From Gemmatimonadaceae bacterium (GTDB lineage Bacteria; Gemmatimonadota; Gemmatimonadetes; Gemmatimonadales; Gemmatimonadaceae): a stretch of 35,922 nt of DNA. The DNA is taken from NCBI GenBank assembly GCA_020851035.1, contig JADZDM010000022.1, positions 1-35,922 of the forward strand. The letters are read 5' to 3'. The notes under the pieces are model-generated. The model was given only the letters and a program-made list of their open reading frames with translations. It was not told the origin of the DNA and did no database searches. The position numbers were made by a program, and so were the translations under genes. Below are positions 20,689 to 29,897 of this stretch, piece by piece (the first letter of the stretch is position 1; every line of letters begins with the position of its first letter).

Positions 20689-22175
20689 TGCGCCGCCGTG
20701 CTCCCGTCATCGTCCTGGGCGCCCTGCTGCTGGCCGGCCGCTCGCTGCCGGGCCAGGTCCCGGTCGCCGAATACGCCGCGCGGCGCGCCGCACTCGGTGC
20801 GATGACGGGGGACGGGGTGACCGTGGTGCTCGGCCGCGGCGAGCCGGCCCACGACTTCGAGACCTTCTCGCAGTCACCCGACCTGCGCTACCTGACCGGC
20901 TGGACACAACCGAACGCCGCCCTGGTGCTGGTCCGCACGAACGGCGCGCAGCGTGAGCTGCTCTTCGTGGCACCGCGCAGTGCCGCCGAGGAAGTGTGGA
21001 CCGGGCCGCGACCGTCGCTCGCCGATGCCGCCCGGATGGCCGGCCTGCCGGTGCGGGACGTGCGCGAGTTCACCGCCACCTGCGATTCCCTGCTGGCGGC
21101 AGGCAATGCGATGCGCATCGTGGGCGAGTTCCGCGGCGCGGCGACGGCGGCCGGCGAGTCCGTCACGAACGACCGCGTCTTCCTCGACGCACTCGCGCAG
21201 CGGCACCCGGGCGCGCGCGTGTCGCAGGACGAGCGCAGCCTGCTGCTGCTCCGGGCACGGAAGAGCGCGGCGGAGATCGCCCTGCTGCGCTCGGCGATCG
21301 CCATCACCGTCCAGGCCCACGAGGACGTGATGCGCATGGTGACACCGGGCTGGAACGAATTCGAGGTGCAGGCGCTGGTGGAGTACACCTTCCGGCGCAA
21401 CGGCGCCGAGCGCCCGGGGTTCACGAGCATCACGGGATCGGCCGACAACACCACCACCCTGCACTACTGGCAGAACGACCGGCCGATGCGCGACGGCGAG
21501 TTGCTGCTGATGGACATCGGCGCGAGCTACGCCGGCTACAGCGCCGACGTCACCCGCACCGTCCCGCTGAGCGGACGGTTCACGGCCCCGCAGCGGGCGA
21601 TCTACGAGCTCGTCCGCCGTGCGCAGGTGGCGGGTGAGCAGGCGACGAAGATCGGCGCACCGCTGAACGCGCCGAACGAGGCGGCGTCCGAGGTGCTCGC
21701 GCGCGGGCTGGTTTCGCTTGGCCTGATGGAGTCCCCGACGGCGACCTACGACTGTGACAGCACCGGCCAGCGCACCTGCCGGCAGCTCGGCCTCTACTAC
21801 ATGCACGGGCTCGGGCACGGTATCGGGCTCGAGGTGCACGACCCCGACATCGCCTACTTCAGCACCTGGAGCGAGGGCAGCGTGATGACCATCGAGCCGG
21901 GGATCTACGTTCGCCGGAACCTGGCCGAGGTGCTCCCGGACACGCCACGGAACCGGGCGCTGCTGGCTCGCCTCCAACCCGCGCTGGCGACGTACGCCGG
22001 GATCGGCGTGCGGATCGAGGATGACTACCTGCTCACCGCCGCGGGGCTGGAGTGGTTGTCGAAGGCGCCCCGTGAGGTGGCGGAGGTGGAGGCGGCGATG
22101 CAGGCACCGCGTGCGAGCGCGCCGCGGCCCCGCGATCCCGCGCTGGTCGAGCGATACCGCCGCGCGCTGCCGTGA
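20688..22175 (+). CDS. Secreted Xaa-Pro aminopeptidase (M24 family)
   Basis: A 495-residue pita-bread metallopeptidase that removes N-terminal residues preceding proline. Signal peptide 1-22 (LGALLLAGRSLPG). An N-terminal creatinase-like domain (about 25-180) precedes the catalytic domain. All five metal ligands are recognisable: Asp276 (LMDIGA), Asp287 (SADVTRTVP), His377 (HGLGHGIGLEVHD), Glu403 (TIEPGIY) and Glu444 (RIEDDYLLT). Two cysteines in YDCDSTGQRTCR (about 350-360) may form a disulfide, in keeping with export. Translationally coupled to the SIMPL gene. Likely scavenges proline-containing peptides outside the cytoplasm. Confidence 0.92.
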   Translation: MRRRAPVIVLGALLLAGRSLPGQVPVAEYAARRAALGAMTGDGVTVVLGRGEPAHDFETFSQSPDLRYLTGWTQPNAALVLVRTNGAQRELLFVAPRSAAEEVWTGPRPSLADAARMAGLPVRDVREFTATCDSLLAAGNAMRIVGEFRGAATAAGESVTNDRVFLDALAQRHPGARVSQDERSLLLLRARKSAAEIALLRSAIAITVQAHEDVMRMVTPGWNEFEVQALVEYTFRRNGAERPGFTSITGSADNTTTLHYWQNDRPMRDGELLLMDIGASYAGYSADVTRTVPLSGRFTAPQRAIYELVRRAQVAGEQATKIGAPLNAPNEAASEVLARGLVSLGLMESPTATYDCDSTGQRTCRQLGLYYMHGLGHGIGLEVHDPDIAYFSTWSEGSVMTIEPGIYVRRNLAEVLPDTPRNRALLARLQPALATYAGIGVRIEDDYLLTAAGLEWLSKAPREVAEVEAAMQAPRASAPRPRDPALVERYRRALP

Positions 22176-22228
22176 ACGGGGGCGGGGGCCCGCCGCACCC
22201 GGGACGTCGCGCAACGCGGCGTTCACGG
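22170..22228 (+). terminator. Possible large hairpin after the aminopeptidase gene
   Basis: CCGTGAACG (22170-22178, containing the stop codon) is the exact reverse complement of CGTTCACGG (22220-22228), with a GC-rich 41-nt interior that can pair further (GGCGGG/CCCGCC). No T-run follows. It could end transcription weakly or be coincidental. Confidence 0.35.
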
Positions 22229-22289
22229 GTAGCGTAGCACCACGCGCCGGCCCGGGGCCGGACTGCGTCCACGCCTGCCTCACCCGCCC

Positions 22290-23987
22290 ATGACCGCACC
22301 CAGGTTCCTGCTCGCCGTCGTCGCCACCGTCGCGGTGGCCCTGCCCACTGCGGCGCAGGCTCCCGTCCGCGCCACACCGGCGCGCCCCGACCTGATCGTC
22401 ACCAACGCGCGCATCTACACGGCGGACGACGCCGCCCCGATGGCCGAGGCGATGGCGATCGGCGGCGGGCGGCTGCTGTTCGTGGGCAGCGCCCTGGAGG
22501 CGATGGCGCTGAAGGGACCGGCCACCACGGTCGTGGATGCCGCCGGCCGCACGGTCATTCCCGGCATGACCGACGCCCACGCCCACCTCTTCGGGCTCGG
22601 GGTGACGCTCCGCCAGGTGGACCTCACCGGCACGCGTTCCTTCGCCGAGGTCATCGCGCGCGTGTCGGCACGCGCCGCCACGCTGCCGAAGGGCACACCC
22701 GTGCTCGGCCGCGGCTGGGACCAGAACGACTGGAGCGACACGCGACTCCCCCTGCACGCCGCACTGAGTGCCGCCACGCCGGACCATCCGGTGGTGCTGG
22801 AGCGCGTGGACGGACACGCCGTGATCGCGAACGCGGTGGCGATGGCGAAGGCGGGGATCACCGCCGCGAGCCGCGATCCCGAGGGTGGCCGCGTACTCCG
22901 GGACGCGCAGGGTGCGCCCACCGGCGTGCTGGTGGACAACGCACAGGAGCTCATCGAACCCGCGACGCGGGGCGCGGATGCCGGCAATCCCCGCGAGATC
23001 CTCAGGAATGCCGTGCGCGAGGCGAACCGGTGGGGGCTGACCGGCGTGCACGAGATGGGCGTGTCGCCGGCGGTGGTGGGCACGTACGAGGCGGCGGCGC
23101 AGGCGGGCGAGCTCACGCTGCGCGCCTACGTGCTGCTGTCGGGTGACAGCGCCACACTGGCCTGGGCGTGGGCGAAGGGGCCGCGGAGTGCGCTCCACGA
23201 CAGCCGGCTCTGGGTGCGCAGCATCAAGCTGTACGGCGACGGCGCGCTCGGCTCGCGCGGCGCGGCCCTGCTCGACCCGTATGCCGACGATGCGGCCAAC
23301 AACGGCCTGCTGGTGATGCAGCCCGACTTCATCCGCGGCGTGAGCGAGCGCGCCCTGCGCACGGGATGGCAGGTGGCCACGCACGCCATCGGCGACCGCG
23401 CCAACCGGCTGGCGCTCGACGCCTACTCCGCGGCGCTGAAGGCCGTGCCGACGGCCGACCACCGTTTCCGGATCGAGCACTCGCAGATCATCCACCACGA
23501 CGACATCGGGCGCTTCGCGACGCTGGGCGTGATCCCGAGCATGCAGGCCAGCCACCAGACGAGTGACATGTACTGGGCCGGCAACCGTCTCGGCACCGAG
23601 CGGCTGCGCGGCGCCTATGCCTGGCGCTCGCTGCTGGCCACCGGCGTGATCATCCCGAACGGCAGCGACTTCCCGGTCGAGATGGTCAATCCCCTGATCA
23701 GCTTCCATGCCGCCGTCGCCCGGCAGGATGCCGACGACTTCCCGGTCGGGGGGTGGTACCCCGAGCAGCGCATGACGCGCGAGGAGGCGCTGCGCTCGAT
23801 GACGATCTGGCCCGCCCGGGCGGCGTTCCAGGAGGCGGTGCTCGGCTCGCTGACCGCGGGCAAGCTCGCGGACTTCGTTGTGCTGGACCAGGACATCATG
23901 CGCATTCCCGCGGAGCTGATCCTGCGCACCCGGGTGCTGCAGACCTGGGTGGGGGGGAGCAAGGTGTACGAGGCCGCGGCGCGCTGA
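22290..23987 (+). CDS. Secreted amidohydrolase (YtcJ/AepA-like)
   Basis: A 565-residue metal-dependent hydrolase of the amidohydrolase superfamily. Signal peptide 1-23 (LLAVVATVAVALPTAAQA). The N-terminal DLIVTNARIYTADD beta segment precedes the first metal site TDAHAHLFG (His97, His99). Further ligands are in SIKLYGDGALGSRG (likely carboxylated lysine), HAIGDRAN, IEHSQIIHHDD and NGSDFPVE. YtcJ/AepA-type enzymes act on N-acyl or formamide-like substrates, but the actual substrate of most is unknown. It follows the aminopeptidase gene by 114 bp and may belong to the same transcript. Nothing looks truncated. Confidence 0.9.
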   Translation: MTAPRFLLAVVATVAVALPTAAQAPVRATPARPDLIVTNARIYTADDAAPMAEAMAIGGGRLLFVGSALEAMALKGPATTVVDAAGRTVIPGMTDAHAHLFGLGVTLRQVDLTGTRSFAEVIARVSARAATLPKGTPVLGRGWDQNDWSDTRLPLHAALSAATPDHPVVLERVDGHAVIANAVAMAKAGITAASRDPEGGRVLRDAQGAPTGVLVDNAQELIEPATRGADAGNPREILRNAVREANRWGLTGVHEMGVSPAVVGTYEAAAQAGELTLRAYVLLSGDSATLAWAWAKGPRSALHDSRLWVRSIKLYGDGALGSRGAALLDPYADDAANNGLLVMQPDFIRGVSERALRTGWQVATHAIGDRANRLALDAYSAALKAVPTADHRFRIEHSQIIHHDDIGRFATLGVIPSMQASHQTSDMYWAGNRLGTERLRGAYAWRSLLATGVIIPNGSDFPVEMVNPLISFHAAVARQDADDFPVGGWYPEQRMTREEALRSMTIWPARAAFQEAVLGSLTAGKLADFVVLDQDIMRIPAELILRTRVLQTWVGGSKVYEAAAR

Positions 23988-24059
23988 ACGTCACCCCGGG
24001 CGGGGCTCACGCGTCCTCTCCGGCACCCGATGGTTCCCACCCGCAACTAGCTTGACGTC

Positions 24060-25127
24060 ATGCTCAACGATTCCTCCATCGCGTTCCTCAAGACGCTGCT
24101 CGACACCCCTGGCCCGTCGGGCTTCGAATCCGCGCCGGCGAAGGTCTGGCGCGCCGAGGCGGCGGGGTTCGCCAGCGTCCGCGCGGATGTCATCGGCAAC
24201 TCGATTGCCGAAGTGGCCGGCAGTGGCGGCCCGACGATCCTGCTCGCCGGCCACATCGACGAGATCGGGGTGATCGTCACCTGGATCGATGACAACGGCT
24301 TTGCCTACATCGAGGGGATCGGCGGTTGGGACACGCAGGTCCTGGTGGGTCAGCGCATCCGCTTCCTCGGCCGCGCGGGCGAGGTGTACGGGGTGGTCGG
24401 GAAGAAGCCGATCCACCTGATGAAGCCGGAGGAACGCGAGAAGGTCACCAAGTTCGCGGACATGTGGGTGGACATCGGCGCGACGACACGCGACGAGGCC
24501 GCCGCCCGCCTCTCGGTGGGTGACTGCGGCGTGCTGGACGCGAAGGTCACCGACATGCCGAACAACCGCATCGTGTCGCGCAGCATCGACGACCGGATCG
24601 GGGCGTTCATCGTGCTGGAGGCATTGCGCCGGTACGCGGCGCAGCCGGGGGCGGCGCGGGTGGTGGCGGTGGCGACCTGCCAGGAGGAGATCGGCTACTC
24701 CGGTGGTGGCGCGCGCGTGGCCGCGCAGGCCATCGGGCCGCAGATGGCAATCGCGGTGGACGTGACCTTCGCCACCGACCATCCCGGGATCGAGAAGAAG
24801 GAGGTGGGTGAGCACAAGCTGGGGGGCGGGCCGGTGCTGACGCGCGGCAGCGTCACCAGCCCGGTGGTGTTCCGACTGATGCGCGACACGGCCGACGCCC
24901 TCGGCATTCCCTACTCGCTGCACGCCGCGGGACGGGCGACCAGCACCGACGCCGACGCGATCCAGCTCGCACGGGATGGCGTCGCGACGGGCCTGGTGTC
25001 GATCCCGAACCGCTACATGCACTCACCGAACGAGATGGTGAGCCTGGACGACCTGGACCGCGCGGCGACGCTGATCGCCGAGGTCTGCCGCCGGGTGACC
25101 CACGAGACGGACTTCACCGACCGGTGA
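24060..25127 (+). CDS. M42-family aminopeptidase (TET-like)
   Basis: A 355-residue cytoplasmic di-zinc aminopeptidase; family members form tetrahedral dodecamers and digest short peptides. Visible residues: His65 and Asp67 (AGHIDEIG), the bridging Asp in SIDDRIG (177 or 178), Glu209/Glu210 ([11 protein letters not shown], one catalytic and one metal-binding), Asp234 ([12 protein letters not shown]) and His321 (YMHSPNE). No signal peptide. The ATG at 24060 follows TTGACGTC and lacks a clear ribosome binding site. Completes a run of peptide-hydrolysing genes with the secreted aminopeptidase upstream. Confidence 0.95.
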   Translation: MLNDSSIAFLKTLLDTPGPSGFESAPAKVWRAEAAGFASVRADVIGNSIAEVAGSGGPTILLAGHIDEIGVIVTWIDDNGFAYIEGIGGWDTQVLVGQRIRFLGRAGEVYGVVGKKPIHLMKPEEREKVTKFADMWVDIGATTRDEAAARLSVGDCGVLDAKVTDMPNNRIVSRSIDDRIGAFIVLEALRRYAAQPGAARVVAVATCQEEIGYSGGGARVAAQAIGPQMAIAVDVTFATDHPGIEKKEVGEHKLGGGPVLTRGSVTSPVVFRLMRDTADALGIPYSLHAAGRATSTDADAIQLARDGVATGLVSIPNRYMHSPNEMVSLDDLDRAATLIAEVCRRVTHETDFTDR

Positions 25128-25137
25128 CACGCGCCAG

Positions 25138-25161
25138 CCCGCTGCGCCACGGCGCGGCGGG
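25138..25161 (+). terminator. Stem-loop between M42 peptidase and deacylase genes
   Basis: A 10-bp stem (25138-25147 with 25152-25161, one G-T pair) and a 4-nt loop lie 11 nt after the M42 stop. No T-run follows. The downstream gene starts 25 nt later, so it may be an intra-operon 3'-end stabiliser rather than a full terminator. Confidence 0.4.
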
Positions 25162-25185
25162 TCGCGCCATTCCCGCCTGAACCGC

Positions 25186-26091
25186 ATGCCGCTGCACTGC
25201 TGGTCGTCGCCGCGCTATGCGATCACGCTGCCTGACGGCCACCGCTTCCCGATGGCGAAGTACGCGCTGCTCCGCGAGGGCGCGCTGGCGCAGGGGCTGG
25301 TGTCGGCCCACCGCCTGCACGAACCGGCGCGCGTGGCACACGAGGACCTGCTCCGCGTGCACACCGGCGCCTACGTGGCGGGCGTGGAGCATGGCACCCT
25401 CGATCCCGCACACCAGCGCCGCATCGGGTTGCCGTGGAGTGCGGCGTTCGTGGAGCGCGCCTTCCGCGTGGTGCAGGGCACGGCAGAGGCGTGCGCACAT
25501 GCCGTCCGGCACGGCATCGCGATGAACCTGGCCGGTGGCACGCACCACGCCTTTCCCGACCGCGGCGAGGGATTCTGCGTGTTCAACGACGTGGCCGTGG
25601 GCATTCGCCGGCTGCAGGCGCAGGGCGTGATCCGCCGCGCCTGCGTGGTGGACCTGGACGTGCACCAGGGCAACGGCACGAACGCGGTGTTCACCGACGA
25701 CGCCACGGTGTACACCTTCGACATGCACGGCGCGCGGAACTTCCCGTTCCACAAGGTGCCGGCGTCACGGGACGAGCCGCTGGACGACGGCACGGACGAC
25801 GCGGCGTACCTCGCGCGCCTGGGCGCGGCGCTCCCGGACGTACTGCGCGAGTCGCGCCCCGACCTGGTGGTGTACCTGGCTGGCGCCGACCCGCACGAGG
25901 GCGACCGGCTGGGACGGCTCCGCCTCACGTTCGAGGGGCTCGCCCAGCGCGACGAGCTGGTGCTGCGCACCTGCCGCGAGATCGGCCTGCCAGTCTGCGT
26001 CACGATCGCCGGCGGATACGGGCGCGACATCACCGACACCGTGCGCGTGCACCTGCAGACCGTCGCCATCGCGTCCAGGTTCGCTGACTGA
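25186..26091 (+). CDS. Histone-deacetylase-like (AcuC/HDAC family) deacylase
   Basis: A 301-residue zinc hydrolase of the arginase/deacetylase fold that removes acyl groups from protein lysines or small amines. The catalytic His pair is in GGTHHA (120-121); zinc ligands are Asp158 and His160 ([10 protein letters not shown]) and Asp235 ([10 protein letters not shown]); the transition-state tyrosine is in GGYGRD (278). CVFNDVAVG is also typical. The true substrate is unknown; bacterial members deacylate acetyl-CoA synthetase or polyamines. Its TGA stop lies exactly at the left edge of the inverted-repeat element at 26090-26344, so that element may have supplied the stop. Confidence 0.93.
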   Translation: MPLHCWSSPRYAITLPDGHRFPMAKYALLREGALAQGLVSAHRLHEPARVAHEDLLRVHTGAYVAGVEHGTLDPAHQRRIGLPWSAAFVERAFRVVQGTAEACAHAVRHGIAMNLAGGTHHAFPDRGEGFCVFNDVAVGIRRLQAQGVIRRACVVDLDVHQGNGTNAVFTDDATVYTFDMHGARNFPFHKVPASRDEPLDDGTDDAAYLARLGAALPDVLRESRPDLVVYLAGADPHEGDRLGRLRLTFEGLAQRDELVLRTCREIGLPVCVTIAGGYGRDITDTVRVHLQTVAIASRFAD

Positions 26092-26344
26092 ACTGCAACT
26101 GCGTAAACGCAAAGTCGCAAAGCGGCCTGCGGCCGCCGCAAAGGAACAGGGCGCCCTGCGCGCGACTCGCGACGTCTGCGTGGGCTCGTGTTGAACTGCC
26201 GAGGGAACTTCGGTGGCAGTTGCAGTTCCCTCAGCCATCCCGACGCCCCTCGTTGCGCAGAGTCCCGCTCCCGGCGCAGAAGGCCGGCCCCTTTGCGGCG
26301 GCCGCAGGCCGCTCTGCGACTTTGCGTTGAGGCAGTTGCAGTTC
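26090..26344. repeat. 255-bp inverted-repeat element with 55-bp arms
   Basis: Arms 26090-26144 and 26290-26344 are reverse complements with 3 mismatches in 55. Each contains CGCAA/GAG-type modules (CGCAAAG twice, 8 bp apart) and the palindromic GCGGCCTGCGGCCGC core. The centre (26145-26289) has its own dyad GAGGGAAC/GTTCCCTC (26201-26208, 26225-26232) and extra copies of the terminal motif: GGCAGTTGCAGTTC at 26215-26228 as well as 26331-26344. There is no open frame of a transposase and no clear target duplication. It resembles a non-autonomous palindromic (MITE- or REP-like) element. It fills nearly the whole gap between the deacylase and S33 genes. Confidence 0.85.
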
Positions 26345-26358
26345 GGGTAGATTGCAGA

Positions 26359-27246
26359 ATGCCGATCACCATCCCGGAGCCGCGTGAGAGCGGCATGACA
26401 CGCACCACCGACGTGCCGCTGTACTGGTGCCGCCACGGGCGCGCGGGTGCGACCCCGATGGTCGTGCTGCATGGCGGGCCGGGGGCGAGCCACGACTACC
26501 TGCTGCCGCAGTTGCTGATGCTGGCCACGCTGGGCGACGGCTTCGACCTGGTGTTCTACGACCAGCGCGGCGGAGGGCGGTCGAAGACCGACGACCCGAC
26601 GCCGGTGACGGTGGACACGCACGTGGCAGACTTTGCGGCGGTGTGCGCGGAACTCGGCGTGACGGGAGCACCGGTCGTCGGCTATTCGTGGGGGGCGCTG
26701 CTGGCACTGCACGTGCTGGTTGCCGCACGGGAGACGGCTGCGACGCTGCCGCCATGGCACGTGCTGATCTCGCCGGCACCGTTCCTCCCCGCCGATCGCG
26801 CCGCGTTCGACGCCGAGTTCCAGCGCCGGCAGCTCTCGCCTGCCGTGGCCGGCCTGCGGACCGCGCTGCAAGCATCGGGACTGCGCGAGGCGGATCCGGA
26901 GGCGTACCGGCAGCGGGCGTTCGAGCTGAGCGTGGCAGGCTACTTCGCGCACCCCGAGCGCTCGTCCAACCTGACGCCGTTCCGGGTGCAGGGCCGGGTG
27001 CAGCAATCCACCTGGGCGAGTGTGGATGGGGTGGCGCTGCTCCCCGCCCTGGCCGGGATCGGCCTGCCGGCACTGGTGGTGCACGGCACCCGTGACCCGA
27101 TCCCGCTGTCGAGTGCGCGCGCCACCGCGGCCGCGCTCGGCGCCACCTTCGTCGAACTGGACGACTGCGGTCACGTCCCGTACGTCGAGCAGCCCGCGGC
27201 GCTCCGCGCGGCGCTCGAGGGCTTCGTGGCAACCCGGAGCGCCTGA
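26359..27246 (+). CDS. Alpha/beta hydrolase, prolyl iminopeptidase-like (S33)
   Basis: A 295-residue cytoplasmic serine hydrolase. The oxyanion motif is VVLHGGPGASHDY (about 36-47), YDQRGGGRS (67-75) is typical of proline iminopeptidases, and the nucleophile is Ser110 in GYSWG. Asp246 (HGTRDPIP) and His272 (CGHVPYVEQP) complete the triad. Family members cleave N-terminal proline or related substrates. Starts at 26359 (chosen) and 26395 are both possible; a longer frame to 26188 is read through the inverted-repeat element and is not homologous. The promoter must lie in or next to that element, or transcription continues from the deacylase gene. Confidence 0.9.
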   Translation: MPITIPEPRESGMTRTTDVPLYWCRHGRAGATPMVVLHGGPGASHDYLLPQLLMLATLGDGFDLVFYDQRGGGRSKTDDPTPVTVDTHVADFAAVCAELGVTGAPVVGYSWGALLALHVLVAARETAATLPPWHVLISPAPFLPADRAAFDAEFQRRQLSPAVAGLRTALQASGLREADPEAYRQRAFELSVAGYFAHPERSSNLTPFRVQGRVQQSTWASVDGVALLPALAGIGLPALVVHGTRDPIPLSSARATAAALGATFVELDDCGHVPYVEQPAALRAALEGFVATRSA

Positions 27247-27298
27247 GGCGCGCACGCGGCGGGAAGGAATCGTGAGGGGCCGGCTGTAGATTGCCGGC

Positions 27299-29026
27299 AT
27301 GGAAGCCCGCGCCGCTGCCCACGTGCTCGCCGAGATCGCGACCCTGCGCCAGCTCCGCGGCGAGGCGGCGGAGGGCGCCGCACGGTTCGACGCCGCCTCG
27401 CGCCTGCTGGGAACGCACCCGACGCGTGCGCTGGCCGACGTGATCGCGGAGGGCGACTTCCCGCCGGACGTGCTCGACGTGCTCCGGGAGCTGGCCGCCG
27501 ACGGCGATTCATCCCTGCTGGACGACCTGCGCGAAGACACGCCGGAAGGGCTGCAGGAGATGCTCCGCGTGCCGGGCCTGGGCCCGACGACGATCCAGCG
27601 CGTGCATGCCGCGCTGAGCATCGAGACGCTGCAGGAACTGGAAGACGCGGTGCGCGATGGTCGGCTCGGCGCCCTGCCGCGCTTCGGGCCGCGGCTCGTG
27701 GAACGGGTGCGGAACGGCATCGCTCAGTTGCGCGCGACCGGCGCCCCCGTGCTGCTGCCGCACGCCGATGCGGAAGCCGCGCGCCTGCGCCAGGAGGTTG
27801 CGGCGACACCGGGCGTGTCGCGCGTGGCGGTCAGCGGCGCGCTCCGGCGACGCGCCGAGACCGTGACGGAGCTGGTGCTGGTGGTGGAGTGCAGCGGGCA
27901 GCCGCGTGACGTCGCGGCGCGGCTGGCAGCGCTGCGCGGCGTGCAGCGGGTGGTGGGCGGCGGCACGCGCACCGTCACCCTGCACCTCGCCGACAGCACG
28001 GCGGCCACGCTGCACTGCGTGCACCCGGCACAGTTCGCGCTGGCCCTGCTGCGCACTACCGGCAGCGATGCCCATGTGCGCGCCGTGCTGCAGCGCCTGG
28101 CGGACCGTCGGTTCCGCATCGCGGACGACGAGCTGCGCGACGCCGGCGGTGCGCTGCTCCCCGTGCCCGATGAAGCGGCGGTGTATGCGCTTGCCGGCCT
28201 GCCCTGCATCGCCCCCGAACTGCGGGAGCACATGGGTGAGATCGCCGCCGGCGAGGCCAACGCGCTGCCGGCGCTGCTGCAGGGCAGCGACCTGCAGGGG
28301 GTGCTGCACTGCCACAGCCTGTACTCTGACGGCGGCTTCGGCATCCACGACCTTGCCCAGGCGGCGATGGCGCGCGGCTGGCGCTACCTCGGCATCAGCG
28401 ACCATTCACGATCGGCGCTGAATGCCCATGGGATGACCGCCGATGCCGTGCAGCAGCAGCACGAGGAGATCGACGCCGTGAACGCCGCACTCGACGGACG
28501 GTTCCGGGTGCTCAAGGGGGTGGAGGCCGACATCCTGCCCTGCGGCACGGTGGATTTCGGCGCACCCCTGCTGGACCGGTTCGAGTACGTGATCGCCTCG
28601 GTGCACACACGGTTCGGGCTGAGCGAGACGCAGATGACGGACCGCGTGCTCAAGGCCATGACCGACCCGCACGTGACCATCATCGGGCACCCGACCGGTC
28701 GGCTCCTGCTGACGCGGGAACCGTTCGCGATCGACCTCGACGCCGTGCTGGCCGAGGCGGCGCGGCTGGGTGTTGCCGTGGAGCTGAACGCGGACCCGCA
28801 CCGGCTGGACCTCGACTGGCGCTGGTGCCGGAAGGCGCGTGACGCCGGCGTGGCGGTGGAGATCGGGCCTGACGCACACTCGATCGCGGGGCTGGACCAC
28901 GTCGGGCTTGGCGTGTCGATGGCCCGCAAAGCGTGGCTGTCGGCGCCGGACGTGCTGAACACCCGCGGCGCGGACGAGGTGCTGGCGTTCGCCCGCCGCC
29001 GCCGCGTGGCGCTCACCGCCGCATGA
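27299..29026 (+). CDS. polX: PolX-like protein: degenerate polymerase domain, intact PHP domain
   Basis: A 575-residue protein with PolX architecture: N-terminal helix-hairpin-helix region (PGLGP at 92-96), a nucleotidyltransferase-like palm (about 145-320) and a C-terminal PHP phosphoesterase. In the palm, SGALRRRAETVTELVLVV (179-196) aligns with the family motif G-S-x-R-R-x-x-E-T-V-G-D-L-D; the two catalytic aspartates are Glu191 and Val193, and the third (usually in VDLRV) is Thr237. Polymerase activity is therefore probably lost. The PHP metal site is complete: His337, His339, His369, Glu409, His436, His464, Asp525, His527. It likely acts as a nuclease or scaffold in base-excision repair. 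The stop overlaps the endonuclease III start by ATGA, supporting a repair role. Confidence 0.88.
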   Translation: MEARAAAHVLAEIATLRQLRGEAAEGAARFDAASRLLGTHPTRALADVIAEGDFPPDVLDVLRELAADGDSSLLDDLREDTPEGLQEMLRVPGLGPTTIQRVHAALSIETLQELEDAVRDGRLGALPRFGPRLVERVRNGIAQLRATGAPVLLPHADAEAARLRQEVAATPGVSRVAVSGALRRRAETVTELVLVVECSGQPRDVAARLAALRGVQRVVGGGTRTVTLHLADSTAATLHCVHPAQFALALLRTTGSDAHVRAVLQRLADRRFRIADDELRDAGGALLPVPDEAAVYALAGLPCIAPELREHMGEIAAGEANALPALLQGSDLQGVLHCHSLYSDGGFGIHDLAQAAMARGWRYLGISDHSRSALNAHGMTADAVQQQHEEIDAVNAALDGRFRVLKGVEADILPCGTVDFGAPLLDRFEYVIASVHTRFGLSETQMTDRVLKAMTDPHVTIIGHPTGRLLLTREPFAIDLDAVLAEAARLGVAVELNADPHRLDLDWRWCRKARDAGVAVEIGPDAHSIAGLDHVGLGVSMARKAWLSAPDVLNTRGADEVLAFARRRRVALTAA

Positions 29027-29796
29027 GCCCCGCCCGAAAGGCTGCGGTGTCGACGAAGGCCACGCCGGGGGTGTCGCGGCCGGGCAAGGCGGCGCACGCT
29101 GCGCCGAAACCGGCGCGGCGGATCGTGCTCCGCACACGGTTCCCGCAGCGCAGGGGCGCCGCGCTCAGGTCGCACGCAGCCGCCGTGTACGCGGAGCTGG
29201 CGCGCCTGTATCCCGCGGCGCATTGCGAACTGGATTTCCGCAACGCGTACGAGCTGACCGTGGCCACGATCCTGAGCGCACAGTGCACCGACAAGCGCGT
29301 GAACATGGTGACACCGGCGCTGTTCGCCGCCTGCCCCGATGCCGCGACGCTCGCCACGGCGGTGCCCGGGCAGGTCGAGACACTCGTGAAATCGACCGGC
29401 TTCTTCCGTGCGAAGACGAAGAGCCTGCTTGGCATGGCGGCGCGCGTGGTGGAGCGGCACGGCGGCGAGATCCCGCACACGATGGCCGAACTCGTGGTGC
29501 TGCCCGGGGTGGGCCGGAAGACGGCCAATGTGGTGCTGGGCAACGCCTTCGGGATCAACGATGGGGTGGTGGTGGATACCCATGTCGGCCGTCTCGCCAG
29601 CCGGCTCGGGCTGACGAAGGCCACTGACCCGGTGAAGGTGGAACAGGCCCTGATGCCCCTCTTTCCCCGCGAGAACTGGGCGATGCTGTCCCACCTGCTG
29701 ATCTGGCACGGCCGCCAGGTGTGCGATGCCCGTGCGCCGCGCTGCGGTGCCTGCACGTTGCGGCCGGTCTGTCCGTCGGCGCCGCTGGATCAGTAG
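29023..29796 (+). CDS. nth: Endonuclease III (Nth)
   Basis: DNA glycosylase/AP-lyase that removes oxidised pyrimidines, 257 residues. The helix-hairpin-helix LPGVGRKTANVV carries the catalytic lysine (Lys166); the catalytic Asp185 is in VVVDTHVGRLASRLG. The 4Fe-4S cluster motif C-x6-C-x2-C-x5-C (CDARAPRCGACTLRPVC) is intact. A basic, Ala/Pro/Lys-rich N-terminal extension of about 45 residues precedes the usual start and may bind DNA or be disordered. ATG at 29023 overlaps the PolX-like stop, so the two are co-translated. Confidence 0.96.
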   Translation: MSPARKAAVSTKATPGVSRPGKAAHAAPKPARRIVLRTRFPQRRGAALRSHAAAVYAELARLYPAAHCELDFRNAYELTVATILSAQCTDKRVNMVTPALFAACPDAATLATAVPGQVETLVKSTGFFRAKTKSLLGMAARVVERHGGEIPHTMAELVVLPGVGRKTANVVLGNAFGINDGVVVDTHVGRLASRLGLTKATDPVKVEQALMPLFPRENWAMLSHLLIWHGRQVCDARAPRCGACTLRPVCPSAPLDQ

Positions 29797-29897
29797 GGCG
29801 GGCGGGTCCCCTGGCCCGGCAAAGCTGGTAGATTCGGGGCTGCGCGACGCCGGGCTTGCCGCCCGCGGATGCCATCACAACGGATACCGGAGACACC

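Noticed and set aside
20874-23708. Long minus-strand open frame opposite the aminopeptidase and amidohydrolase genes
   Set aside because: It crosses two well-supported genes and the intergenic gap, and its translation is Arg/His-rich with no recognisable domain.
26090-26344. Complete insertion sequence
   Set aside because: At 255 bp it has no transposase frame, and I saw no target-site duplication.
26188-26358. N-terminal extension of the S33 hydrolase
   Set aside because: The frame is read through the inverted-repeat arm and lacks any family similarity; the conserved fold begins after 26359.
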